Part shown: piece by piece, positions 44,142 to 56,190 of the stretch
Layout of the letters: every line of letters begins with the position of its first letter
How positions within the stretch are numbered: position 1 is the stretch's first letter
DNA from: Echinarachnius parma
Taxonomy: Eukaryota > Echinodermata > Echinoidea > Clypeasteroida > Echinarachniidae
Assembly (NCBI GenBank): GCA_037951105.1
Contig: JBAMJV010003078.1
Coordinates: forward strand, 186,001 to 250,000
Reading direction: 5' to 3'
Length of the DNA stretch: 64,000 nucleotides
The notes under the pieces: model-generated
What the model saw: the letters and a program-made list of their open reading frames with translations, nothing else
Database searches by the model: none
What the model was told of the DNA's origin: nothing
Translations under genes and position numbers: made by a program

Positions 44142-44965
44142 ATGTTTAGTTTAAGAGTGAAGTGTGAAGGTAGTTCTGATTCGTAAATCAGATGCGCGGT
44201 GCCATCTTGCGAACGCCTTGTGCAACACACTGGCACAGTGTTACGCAGTGGGCACAAACTAGCCTACATGTAGTTTAAAAATAGCAACCCACCGTGTAGT
44301 ATCCCCATGCACGATATTCTTTAAATCCAAGGCACATATTTATTATCGATTTTGTGATTAGAAGTTTAAAAGGAGTACATTTATGTGTGTGTGATTTTTG
44401 ATAAAGACCAGTTTGTATGCAGAAAATGTATTGCATTGTTAGGGTTGCATTTACATTTTTCCTAGATATAAGAAAGAATGATAAAATCTGACTTGACGTG
44501 TCATTTAAATCACTGCAAGTCCTTAACATTATGATAGGTTATAGACAAAAAGAAAAGCTATCAAAATAAAAAAATTATTTCCTAAAATATTTTATTGTGA
44601 CAGCTTGATTCTGCTAGTAGAATGCTGCAGAACATAACTACTATTATCAGTACTAATGAATCATTGAAAGCCGGAATGTTCATTGACTTGGCATTTTCGC
44701 TTTTTTTGTGATATTTATTCTGAAGGATGTCTTTGCGACCAATTTACTAAGATGGGTCTATGAAATTTGAATCCATCTGCAACTTGTTTGTTCATTCTCG
44801 CTATTTGCCTCTAGGCCAAGTATGGTATAAGTGCTACCTAGCTATTGTTTACATACAGGCACTGAGGCAACTTTCTTGACTCACTTTATTCCTCTTAAGT
44901 TTACCAGAGGCTCGAGGGGTGAATACTGTGAAAGCGGTAATTTCCACACATTAATTTTACATTAA

Positions 44966-45345
44966 AGGGATCTACATGCAGTAACATTGTCCAAATCCAA
45001 AATCCAATCAGAATTCTAGCGGTTCCCTCATACCTTGTTGTATTTGTATTAACAATAGAAGCATGGGACAGGTTTCGGTTTTTTGAATTTCCCTTTCGTT
45101 AAAAAGATATTTACGATTGAAGTATTCAGATGTTAAACTATCCACTGGATAGTCGTAATCGTGTATAAAGTCAGTGCAATAAGTTAGTGAATATCACTTT
45201 GCATTTTTGCTCATTACTCGGCCATATAACGTCCATTTAACTTGAAATTTTCACACAATACCCAGTGGACATATCAGATAACAACAATATACATTGTTTC
45301 AACCATTCCTCGCCTTTAGCATGCCAACAATGTTACTAGATCCCT
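44966..45345. mobile_element. TTAA-flanked Kolobok/T2-like MITE
   Basis: TTAA at 44962-44965 and 45346-45349. Ends AGGGATCTACATGCAGTAAC and, reversed, AGGGATCTAGTAACATTG. 380 bp. Sister copies: 58614-58993 (inverted orientation) and the scrambled 1471-2840. Confidence 0.85.
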
Positions 45346-45410
45346 TTAAAAGATAGAGGAAACTGACCAGAAATGTATGAAATAAATGAAAAATTAGCAA
45401 AGAATGTTGG

Positions 45411-45475
45411 GCTTTGTCTGGAATTGAACCAAGGACCTTCGAATTGCCAGACCAGTGCTCTAACTATTGAGCATT
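45411..45475 (-). repeat. tRNA-derived SINE fragment or tRNA pseudogene
   Basis: On the minus strand: 'tgctcaatagttagagca' (D-arm/box A-like), a degenerate anticodon arm, then 'ccttggttcaattccagac' with a T-arm and box B (GGTTCAATTCC). The 3' acceptor half 'caaagcc' has no partner upstream and the anticodon stem pairs poorly, so a functional tRNA is rejected. Confidence 0.55.
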
Positions 45476-46049
45476 ATTTTGTGTGTGGATTTTGTGCCAT
45501 TTTCACCGAGGAATAGTGAGGGATTACTTGGTGACACTAAATGGCTCGAAACTCTGTAAAAGTCTGTGTGTATAGTAAATTAGTGTATAGTAATCCTTTT
45601 CAAACTGCCCAATATCGAACGTAGCCTGGGTAACCCACCTATGATTTAAAGTTTGTCAATATATGTGTGCAACGAAACTCTTTATTGCGTTTATACTAAT
45701 GCGTTCCATGATGAGTACATAAGAAAGTACATACATAGAGTCATAATATTGATTTTGTATAATATGCGCATACATTGTTATATCTGTTATAATTACGCAA
45801 ACATATATTTCATTATTCTGCGTGTACTGTCAAGGACTGTTTCATTTTACAGTGTATTTCTAGTAACTTTTGGAACTAATTGTCCAAAGAAAAGTGTACT
45901 TGAGAAGTCTATATTTTTATGCATATTTATTTAATATATAAATTCTTGTGAGTGTTAATTATCAATAACTTAATGTTGATACAAATGCGAATCTAAAACG
46001 ATTAAATGATGATGCCTTGCACTGATTATTTCCAAAGGGGCAAATTTTC

Positions 46050-46780
46050 TCCTTATGTCCTTAAAATTTGACAATCAAACAAATGTATATAATTATATAG
46101 AATGCCATCAGTTTCTTGTGATTAATTTTGCTGTATATCCACCCAAAAAAAGTGTATAACAAAATGTGTCACAGATAAAATCAAGCGGGTCAAATGTGTT
46201 CCTTATGTGATGACACGCGCAGTACCCCGGTATCCCGCGTTGTGTAGCGCCATCTTGTGTGCACCCGAAGTACAACCGTACCGCAGAGCAATCATGGACG
46301 CCGCTGGTGTATTGCGTTGTGCATGCAGCACTTGTATGCACGATACCCCGGCCGCAAAGAGAGCATTTTGAACGTAAATAAAGCATAACAAAACAATTTT
46401 TACACTCTTTGGTACCCCAGTGTACAGCCCTGAAAAAAAAATAAATAAATAAACAAAATGGCGGATTTTCACTTGGTACCCCAGGGTACCATTTATGTCA
46501 TCATGTCTTTAAATTTTGACATTCAAACAAATGCATATAGAATGGTTGTCCTTCAGCAAGACACTTTATTCACATTTGCTGCTCCCAACCCAGGTGTAGT
46601 AAATGGGTACTTGGCAGGAATGTATTCCTTGAAATGCTTGAGCGCTTGAAGAAGGCTGCTCGGCTAAAGCCCAAGGTAATAATGCTCTGAGCGCTTTGAG
46701 ACTAAAAATGGACAATTATTATTATTATTATTATATTATTTGTGATTATTTGTGATTAATTTCAAGTATATCAAAAAGTG
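46050..46780. repeat. Nested insertions between direct repeats
   Basis: 'ccttaaaatttgacaatc' and 'aaacaaatgtatata' near 46058 recur as 'tctttaaattttgacattc' and 'aaacaaatgcatata' near 46505. 'ttgtgattaatttt' near 46116 recurs near 46748. The CpG-rich segment 46200-46380 lies between the first pair; the SINE-like segment 46546-46735 interrupts the second copy. Confidence 0.55.
46546..46735 (+). repeat. SINE-like element with (ATT)n tail
   Basis: 'ttgtccttcagcaagacact' then 'gctgctcccaacccaggtgt', 'aatgggtacttggcagga', 'gctctgagcgctttgagac' and a terminal 'attattattatta' run. These phrases are typical of a SINE family widespread in marine invertebrates. A fragment related to the middle lies at about 41010-41050. 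No intact box A/B head is present. Confidence 0.6.
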
Positions 46781-47234
46781 CTACACGTACTCCCAGCTGG
46801 AGCTTGTGTTCTTTTGATCTATTTTGGCGAGTCCAAGCTATTTTTACTTTTTGTCCTGTAGCCTAGGTCACAGTTCACATTTAATCATCTTTAAAGTGTA
46901 CAACACAAATAATTATCTAACACAATAAGCCATCAATACCTATACAAACATCAAATTAAATTCACAGAAATATGATTTATCCATTACAAATATAAAAATA
47001 TGATGCCTTTGATGTGCATGACATATTATCTAAGATATATCTAAGATAGCTTAGACACACCCAGGTACATTTTGTCTCATAGCTTGGCCAAGAATAATCT
47101 GAATGCCTCAAAATGTTGACATACTACTGTAGAAGCAGAGATATCTTAACTGATATATTATTCGCCTATCCACCGTATGTTGTTTTGCATTATGATAACG
47201 AAGTACAGTGAAACCTCATTATAACAAGCACATT

Positions 47235-47561
47235 GGCCCGGATTCACAAAGGAGGTTTGTACAAACCATGGTTTAAACCATGGTCGTCTACATCTATGGA
47301 GTGCCATTTGTAAACTGATGGAGAAAGAATGTAAACTCCTTACTTGTTAGCAATGTTGATGGTACACATTTACAAAATGCACCAAATAAATGTTTGTCTT
47401 CTCACTTGGTGAAATTTGCTGTTTAGCAAGCACTAACAGTCATATCATTAGAAATTAGAAATTGTTTTACTTGTATACGAGCAGCACTCCATAGATTGTA
47501 GCCCATGGATAAACCATGGTTTGTACAAACCTCCTACAAACCTGATTTGTGAATCCGGGCC
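47235..47561. mobile_element. Hairpin MITE 'ggcccggattcacaaagg', only in unit 1
   Basis: Left 'ggcccggattcacaaaggag' then 'tttgtacaaaccatggttta' faces right 'aaaccatggtttgtacaaac' and 'tttgtgaatccgggcc'. It interrupts a pogo-like MITE end (47206-47234). Units 2 and 3 lack it. Confidence 0.85.
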
Positions 47562-47574
47562 TCTTTAACTGATA

Positions 47575-47748
47575 CAGTGAAACCTCGTTATAACAAGCAC
47601 CTTGGGTGCATTGAATTTACCTGTTATACCGGATATCTCATTTTATCGGCTTAAAAACAATAAAATACATAGAACCTGGACCTGGGAAATTACCTTGCTA
47701 TATCAGGTACCTCCATATAACAGAGCTCGATATAAAGAGGTTCCACTG
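47575..47748. mobile_element. pogo-like MITE, unit 1
   Basis: Ends 'cagtgaaacctcgttataac' and 'tataaagaggttccactg', flanked by TA on both sides. The termini resemble those of the pogo/Tigger branch of Tc1/mariner. 174 bp, non-coding. Confidence 0.85.
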
Positions 47749-50000
47749 TAATACCAATTACCTTTAAAAATGGTTTAAGAGTGTCAGTTTGGACAATAAT
47801 TCTGCATTAGAATTCAGAGTCGTAGATATTTTATGTATTAAGTGTATATTGTATATTTTATATAGATTAAATATAGAATTCTATAGATATATATTCAAAT
47901 ATCATTAGTGCAAAAAAAAAATTCACGCTGTACATTTAGTTGTGTAGCATGTATCATTTATTTCACGAACTGTTGTTATAAAAATGTATTTGTTTTGCCA
48001 TGATTGTTTCTGTGTGCCATTACATTTTTTAACTGTATACTTTTGTTAATCGTGGATATATATTTGCTGTCCCTTAATCAAATTTTCTTCCACATATTAA
48101 AGCGTTGTATTAACTTTTGTTTCATACATTAGTGCCTTTCTATTGTTCATCACTGATGTATGTTATATCCATATTGAGCTTAATTCCAAAAGGGGCTATA
48201 TCCACTTTCCATAAAAAAATTTGTTAACGATATCAGCTCATTGATAAGCTACGTAGCTATCTAGAAATCTACATTTAAGGACGAATTACACCATCAAAAC
48301 AAAAATAATGGAACGTTCAATTTTCATATTCCCTTAGGCATGTTTACAAAGTTAGACAAAGAAACCCGTTTTTCTCGAAAGTTGAAAAAGTGGATTTAGG
48401 GCCTTTTGGAAATAAGCTCTTCATATTACTGATGTAAAATCAGGTAGTCTTCATGAAGCCGTTGCAAATTGTTGCTCGTGCATAGATTGCAAAAAAGTTT
48501 GAAACAAGTGCTAACATTTATAGGTAAATTTGATTATGATGTCTCTTGTCGATTGAGATAATTAGTTGTAGGTATAAATCACTGCTCTGTGAACGAGTGA
48601 ATGTTTAAGGTAATATGTAAGTCAGTACCCCTCTCAATGTTGGTACATTAAGATTAAAGCCTCAGACAACGAACTGGACGCTAGTGTATTCATTCATTGG
48701 TATATGTGGTTTATAATGTTTTAGTTTGTAGTACGAATCTGTATACTAACCAGACATTTGAAATAGTTATCCAACTCGTAATTGACAACAGCAAAAAGAA
48801 AAATAGCAAAACCAATCATAGAAAAATGATATGATGAAATGAAATAAATTCATAGGTTTCATGGATAGTGCAATTCATTACCAATAAGAAATGGTAGACG
48901 TAATTTTAAGGATAAAATATGTATGTTACGACAAATAAATATAATAAACTTTATGATCGATGTGTTATTTTAATAAGCAATGTAACAACAGATCTCGTGC
49001 AATAAACTGGGGATTTGGTTCATTGCAAATTTAATGTCTTTTATATTCTTCTGTCTTGTCAGTTTGTATTGCTGATTTTGTGTGCGTGTGTGTCATGTGC
49101 GTCTGCGTGTGTGTCTGTTTTTTTGTTTGTACGTGTGTGTTTGTGTTTTTTTGTGTAATGTGCATCTGTGTGTGTGTGTGTCAGGTGCGTCTGCATGCAT
49201 GTGTCTGTTTTTTTTTGTGTGTGTAATGTGCATCTGTGTGTGTGTGTGTGGGTGTCATGCGTGTGTGTGTGTGTGTGTGTGTGTTTGTACATACAGTGGG
49301 TAAGTGATTGTATGTGTGTATGAATGTTTATTGTGATAGCTTCTGCGTGCATCTGTGTGTGCATGTGTATGCCTGTTTGTGTGACTGTATGTGTATGTGT
49401 TCTGTTAGATATTTTGTAGTTTTGGTCCAAAGTTGAGATGTATTTCTTCTCTATCATCACAAAGCTGTGTAGGTGTCAATCTGCCCTGGATTTGGCAGGG
49501 GTATGCAGTGCCAGTGGTGTAGCATGGACTTACTCATTAAGGGGTTGCACCCCCAACCCTACGCCAGGGAAGGGGGGGGCATTTGCCAATCGTGAGGGGG
49601 TCATACCTAGATGTATGACTACTTTAGTAGAGTTTGCTTGGCTTTTGAGAACTTGGAGGCTGTGTTACAAGGATAGTTGAGGGTGAACCGAAAGCAGTGT
49701 TTCTATTTATTGGTATTGTTGGTATTTATGTGAATTTTTTTTATTGAAAAGTTTATGATTGATAATTGAGAATTTAGAGAATTTAAAGAATATAAACTGG
49801 CGAATTTATAAAAAAATTACCAGCGTTATATTCAGATCAGCTTTAAAAGGAGGGTCAAAGAAGGTGTGGAGAACATTCATTTGACCAACATGTCAGTCAA
49901 TATACATTATAAGGTATGATATTCATTTATCTTATTCATTTCTCCGTATAGGACAGTAAAGAGGCGCTTGCTCGGGGGAAGTGTAGCAGCGCACCCCCCC

Positions 50001-50031
<31 letters not shown>

Positions 50032-50213
50032 ACACCCGAGCTACACCACAGTTCACACATTTTGTGTTAATAAGAAGATAAATGTTGATGTCTCGACAGT
50101 TTTAGGGCTGAAACGTGAGAATGATTGATGTGTCCAAAGCAGTAAGATAGCTTAGACACACCCAGGTACATTTTCCCTCGTATCTTGGCCATGACTAATC
50201 TGGGTCCTGTTTC

Positions 50214-50358
50214 ATAACATTTTCGAATTGTTGTAAGTGTCCAATTTTTGTAACTACTATGGCGACAGCTAAAATGCTTGATGCTGATTGGCTGTTGCCA
50301 TAGTAGTTACAATAATTGGACACTTACAACAATTGGAAAAGTTTTATGAAACTGGGCC
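50214..50358. mobile_element. Hairpin MITE 'ggtcctgtttcataac' in unit 2 (also 53291-53435)
   Basis: Inverted arms: 'gtaagtgtccaattttt' and 'gtaactactatggc' face 'gccatagtagttac' and 'aattggacacttac'. Ends 'ggtcctgtttcataac' and 'tatgaaactgggcc'. Unit 1 has the empty site 'aataatctgaatgcc', so the filled site shows a CTG duplication. The second copy, 3077 bp on, arose with the unit duplication. Confidence 0.88.
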
Positions 50359-50465
50359 CTGAATGCCTCAAAATCTTGACAGACTACTGTAGAAGCAGAG
50401 ATATCTTAACTGATATATTATTCACCTATCCACCGTATGTTGTTTTGCATTATGATAACGAAGTA

Positions 50466-50639
50466 CAGTGAAACCTCATTATAACAAGCACATTGGGTCC
50501 ATTGAATTTACCTGTTATACCGGATATCTCATTTTATCGGCTTAAAAACAATAAAATACATAGAACCTAGACCTGGGAAATTACCTTGCTAGATCAGGTA
50601 CCTCCATATAACAGAGCTCGATATAAAGAGGTTTCACTG
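50466..50639. mobile_element. pogo-like MITE, unit 2 (also 53543-53716)
   Basis: Ends 'cagtgaaacctcattataac' and 'ataaagaggtttcactg' between TA dinucleotides (50464-50465 and 50640-50641). 174 bp, matching the unit 1 copy almost base for base. Confidence 0.85.
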
Positions 50640-50669
50640 TAATACCAATTACCTTTAACATCTTTCAAG

Positions 50670-50832
50670 GGCCCCGTTGCAGCAAGAGATACAATCGACT
50701 GTAAGTTACAATTAGTTGTAAGTCAGATCATGTCTTCTAAGTGCGTGAATCTGATTGGTTGAAACACGCAAAGTTTCTGACTTACGATCAATTGTAACTT
50801 ACAATCGATTGTATCTCTTTCTGCAACGGGGC
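50670..50832. mobile_element. Hairpin MITE 'ggccccgttgcagcaagag' in unit 2 (also 53747-53909)
   Basis: Arms 'gagatacaatcgactgtaag' and 'ttacaattagttgtaagtca' face 'tgacttacgatcaattgtaa' and 'cttacaatcgattgtatctc'. The loop contains 'aatctgattggttgaaac'. AAG flanks both sides. Absent from unit 1. A diverged copy is at 62902-63043. Confidence 0.88.
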
Positions 50833-53077
50833 CAAGGAGTGGTAAAAATGTTTAAGAGTGTCTAATTGGACAATGATTCAGCATTAGAATTCAGAGTCTT
50901 AGATATTTTATGTTATGTAGTGTATATTGTATATTTTATATAGATTAAATATAGAATTCTATAGATATATATTCAAATATCATTAGTGCAAAAAAAAAAT
51001 TCACGCTGTACATTTAGTTGTGTAGCATGTATCATTTATTTCACGAACTGTTGTTATAAAAATGTATTTGTTTTGCCATGATTGTTTCTGTGTGCCATTA
51101 CATTTTTTAACTGTATACTTTTGTTAATCGTGGATATATATTTGCTGTCCCTTAATCAAATTTTCTTCCACATATTAAAGCGTTGTATTAACTTTTGTTT
51201 CATACATTAGTGCCTTTCTATTGTTCATCACTGATGTATGTTATATCCATATTGAGCTTAATTCCAAAAGGGGCTATATCCACTTTCCATAAAAAAATTT
51301 GTTAACGATATCAGCTCATTGATAAGCTACGTAGCTATCTAGAAATCTACATTTAAGGACGAATTACACCATCAAAACAAAAATAATGGAACGTTCAATT
51401 TTCATATTCCCTTAGGCATGTTTACAAAGTTAGACAAAGAAACCCGTTTTTCTCGAAAGTTGAAAAAGTGGATTTAGGGCCTTTTGGAAATAAGCTCTTC
51501 ATATTACTGATGTAAAATCAGGTAGTCTTCATGAAGCCGTTGCAAATTGTTGCTCGTGCATAGATTGCAAAAAAGTTTGAAACAAGTGCTAACATTTATA
51601 GGTAAATTTGATTATGATGTCTCTTGTCGATTGAGATAATTAGTTGTAGGTATAAATCACTGCTCTGTGAACGAGTGAATGTTTAAGGTAATATGTAAGT
51701 CAGTACCCCTCTCAATGTTGGTACATTAAGATTAAAGCCTCAGACAACGAACTGGACGCTAGTGTATTCATTCATTGGTATATGTGGTTTATAATGTTTT
51801 AGTTTGTAGTACGAATCTGTATACTAACCAGACATTTGAAATAGTTATCCAACTCGTAATTGACAACAGCAAAAAGAAAAATAGCAAAACCAATCATAGA
51901 AAAATGATATGATGAAATGAAATAAATTCATAGGTTTCATGGATAGTGCAATTCATTACCAATAAGAAATGGTAGACGTAATTTTAAGGATAAAATATGT
52001 ATGTTACGACAAATAAATATAATAAACTTTATGATCGATGTGTTATTTTAATAAGCAATGTAACAACAGATCTCGTGCAATAAACTGGGGATTTGGTTCA
52101 TTGCAAATTTAATGTCTTTTATATTCTTCTGTCTTGTCAGTTTGTATTGCTGATTTTGTGTGCGTGTGTGTCATGTGCGTCTGCGTGTGTGTCTGTTTTT
52201 TTGTTTGTACGTGTGTGTTTGTGTTTTTTTGTGTAATGTGCATCTGTGTGTGTGTGTGTCAGGTGCGTCTGCATGCATGTGTCTGTTTTTTTTTGTGTGT
52301 GTAATGTGCATCTGTGTGTGTGTGTGTGGGTGTCATGCGTGTGTGTGTGTGTGTGTGTGTGTGTTTGTACATACAGTGGGTAAGTGATTGTATGTGTGTA
52401 TGAATGTTTATTGTGATAGCTTCTGCGTGCATCTGTGTGTGCATGTGTATGCCTGTTTGTGTGACTGTATGTGTATGTGTTCTGTTAGATATTTTGTAGT
52501 TTTGGTCCAAAGTTGAGATGTATTTCTTCTCTATCATCACAAAGCTGTGTAGGTGTCAATCTGCCCTGGATTTGGCAGGGGTATGCAGTGCCAGTGGTGT
52601 AGCATGGACTTACTCATTAAGGGGTTGCACCCCCAACCCTACGCCAGGGAAGGGGGGGGGCATTTGCCAATCGTGAGGGGGTCATACCTAGATGTATGAC
52701 TACTTTAGTAGAGTTTGCTTGGCTTTTGAGAACTTGGAGGCTGTGTTACAAGGATAGTTGAGGGTGAACCGAAAGCAGTGTTTCTATTTATTGGTATTGT
52801 TGGTATTTATGTGAATTTTTTTTATTGAAAAGTTTATGATTGATAATTGAGAATTTAGAGAATTTAAAGAATATAAACTGGCGAATTTATAAAAAAATTA
52901 CCAGCGTTATATTCAGATCAGCTTTAAAAGGAGGGTCAAAGAAGGTGTGGAGAACATTCATTTGACCAACATGTCAGTCAATATACATTATAAGGTATGA
53001 TATTCATTTATCTTATTCATTTCTCCGTATAGGACAGTAAAGAGGCGCTTGCTCGGGGGAAGTGTAGCAGCGCACCC

Positions 53078-53108
<31 letters not shown>

Positions 53109-56100
53109 ACACCCGAGCTACACCACAGTTCACACATTTTGTGTTAATAAGAAGATAAATGTTGATGTCTCGACAGTTTTAGGGCTGAAACGTGAGAATG
53201 ATTGATGTGTCCAAAGCAGTAAGATAGCTTAGACACACCCAGGTACATTTTCCCTCGTATCTTGGCCATGACTAATCTGGGTCCTGTTTCATAACATTTT
53301 CGAATTGTTGTAAGTGTCCAATTTTTGTAACTACTATGGCGACAGCTAAAATGCTTGATGCTGATTGGCTGTTGCCATAGTAGTTACAATAATTGGACAC
53401 TTACAACAATTGGAAAAGTTTTATGAAACTGGGCCCTGAATGCCTCAAAATCTTGACAGACTACTGTAGAAGCAGAGATATCTTAACTGATATATTATTC
53501 ACCTATCCACCGTATGTTGTTTTGCATTATGATAACGAAGTACAGTGAAACCTCATTATAACAAGCACATTGGGTCCATTGAATTTACCTGTTATACCGG
53601 ATATCTCATTTTATCGGCTTAAAAACAATAAAATACATAGAACCTAGACCTGGGAAATTACCTTGCTAGATCAGGTACCTCCATATAACAGAGCTCGATA
53701 TAAAGAGGTTTCACTGTAATACCAATTACCTTTAACATCTTTCAAGGGCCCCGTTGCAGCAAGAGATACAATCGACTGTAAGTTACAATTAGTTGTAAGT
53801 CAGATCATGTCTTCTAAGTGCGTGAATCTGATTGGTTGAAACACGCAAAGTTTCTGACTTACGATCAATTGTAACTTACAATCGATTGTATCTCTTTCTG
53901 CAACGGGGCCAAGGAGTGGTAAAAATGTTTAAGAGTGTCTAATTGGACAATGATTCAGCATTAGAATTCAGAGTCTTAGATATTTTATGTTATGTAGTGT
54001 ATATTGTATATTTTATATAGATTAAATATAGAATTCTATAGATATATATTCAAATATCATTAGTGCAAAAAAAAAATTCACGCTGTACATTTAGTTGTGT
54101 AGCATGTATCATTTATTTCACAAACTGTTATAAAAATGTATTTGTTTTGCCATGACTGTTTCTGTGTGCCATTACTTTTTTTAACTGTATACTTTTGTTA
54201 ATCGTGGATATATATTTGCTGTCCCTTAATCAAATTTTCTTCCACATATTAAAGCGTTGTATTAACTTTTGTTTCATACATTAGTGCCTTTCTATTGTTC
54301 ATCACTGATGTATGTTATATCCATAATGAGCTTAGTTCCATAAGGCGCTAAATCCACTTTCCATAAAAAAAAATTAGTTAACGATATCAGCTCATTAATA
54401 AGCTATGTAGCTATCTAGAAATCTACATTTAAAGGACGAATTACACGATCAAAACAAAAATAATGGAACGTTCAATTTTCATATTCCCATAGGCATGTGT
54501 ACAAAGTTGGACAAAGAAACCTGATTTTCTCTGAAATTGAAAAAGTGGATATAGCGCCTTTTGGAAATAAGCTCTTCAATTTATTACTGATGTAAAGTCA
54601 GGTAGTCTTCATGAAGCCGTTGCAAATTGTTGCTCGTGCATAGATTGCAAAAAAGTTTGAAACATGTGCTAAGATTACGATGTATCTCTCTTGTCAATTG
54701 AGATAATTAGTTGTAGGTATAAATCACTGCTCTGTGAACAAGTGAATGTTTAAGGTAATATGTAAAGTCAGTATCCCTTTAAATGTTGGTACATTAAGAT
54801 TAAAGCCTCAGACACTGAACTGGACGCTAGTGTATTCAATCATTGGTATATGTGGTTTATAATGTTTTAGTTTGTAGTACGAATCTGTATACTAATCAGA
54901 CATTTGAAATAGTTATCCAACTCGTAATTGACAACAGCAAAAAGGCAACACCAATCATACAAAAATGATATGATGAAATGAAATAAATTCATAAGTTTCA
55001 TGGATAGTGCAATTCATTACCAATAAGAAATGGTAGACGTAATTTTAAGGATAAAATATGTATGTTTCGACAAATAAATATAATAAACTTTATGATCGAT
55101 GTGTTATTTTAATAAGCAATGTAACAACAGATCTCGTGCAATAAACTGGGGATTTGGTTCATTGCAAATTTAATGTCTTTTATATTCTTCTGTCTTGTCA
55201 GTTTGTATTGCTGATTTTGTGTGCGTGTGTGTTTGTGTGTGTCATGTGCGTCTGCGTGTGTGTGTCTGTTTTTTGTGTGTACGTGTGTGTGTTTGTGTGT
55301 GTCACGTGCTTCTGCGTGTGTGTGTCTGTTTTTTGTGTGTACGTGTGTGTGTTTGTGTGTGTCACGTGCTTCTGCGTGTGTGTGTCTGTTTTTTTGTGTA
55401 ATGTGCGTGTGTGTGTGTCATGTGCGTCTGCATGCGTGTGTCTGTTTTTTTTGTGTGTGTAATGTGCATCTGTGTGTGTGTGTGTGGGTGTCATGTGTGT
55501 GTGCGTGTGTGTGTGTGTTTGTACATACAGTGGGTAAGTGATTGTATGTGTGTATGAATGTTTATTGTGATAGCTTCTGCGTGCATCTGTGTGTGCATGT
55601 GTATGCCTGTTTGTGTGACTGTTTGTGTATGTGTTCTGTTAGATATTTTGTAGTTTTGGTCCAAAGTTGAGATTGTATTTCTTCTCTATCATCGCAAAGC
55701 TGTGTATGTTGTCAATCTGCCCTGGATTTGGCAGGGGTATGCAGTCCCAGTGGTGTAGCATGGACTTACTCATTAAGGGGGTGCACCCCCAACCCTACGC
55801 CAGGGAAGGGGGGGGGGGGAGCATTTGCCAATCGTGAGGGGGTCATGCCTGTATGACTACTTGACTAGTGTTTGTTTGACTTTTGAGAACTTAGAGGCTG
55901 GGGTACGGGGATACTTGAGGGTGAACCAAAACCATTGCTTTTATTTATTGGTATTGTTGGTATTTATGTTAAATTTTCTTTGTGGAAAAGATGCTTTGTT
56001 TATGATTGATAGTTTATTTATCACTGATTTATTGAGAACTTAAAGAATATAAACTGGGGAATTCATACAATTACCAGCATATATTCAGATCAGGAAGGGT

Positions 56101-56136
56101 CAAGGAAGGTGTGGGGAACATTCCCCTGACCAACCC

Positions 56137-56190
56137 AGTGGCGTAGCCCCCCCCCCCCCCCCATGCACTCCGTCGCTACGCCACTGGACC
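56137..56190. mobile_element. Tiny hairpin insertion 'ccagtggcgtagc' in unit 3
   Basis: 'ccagtggcgtagcc' then a C run, then 'gctacgccactgg', with 'accaac' directly outside on both sides. Units 1 and 2 read 'gaccaacatgtcag' without it. A ~50-bp insertion with a 6-bp duplication. Confidence 0.75.

Noticed and set aside
49059..49460. Long open frames in the GT-rich block (and equivalents at 52160-52540 and 55154-55541) coding CVCVCV or THTHTH peptides
   Set aside because: They are translations of (GT)n microsatellite DNA, vary in length with the repeat and have no protein features.
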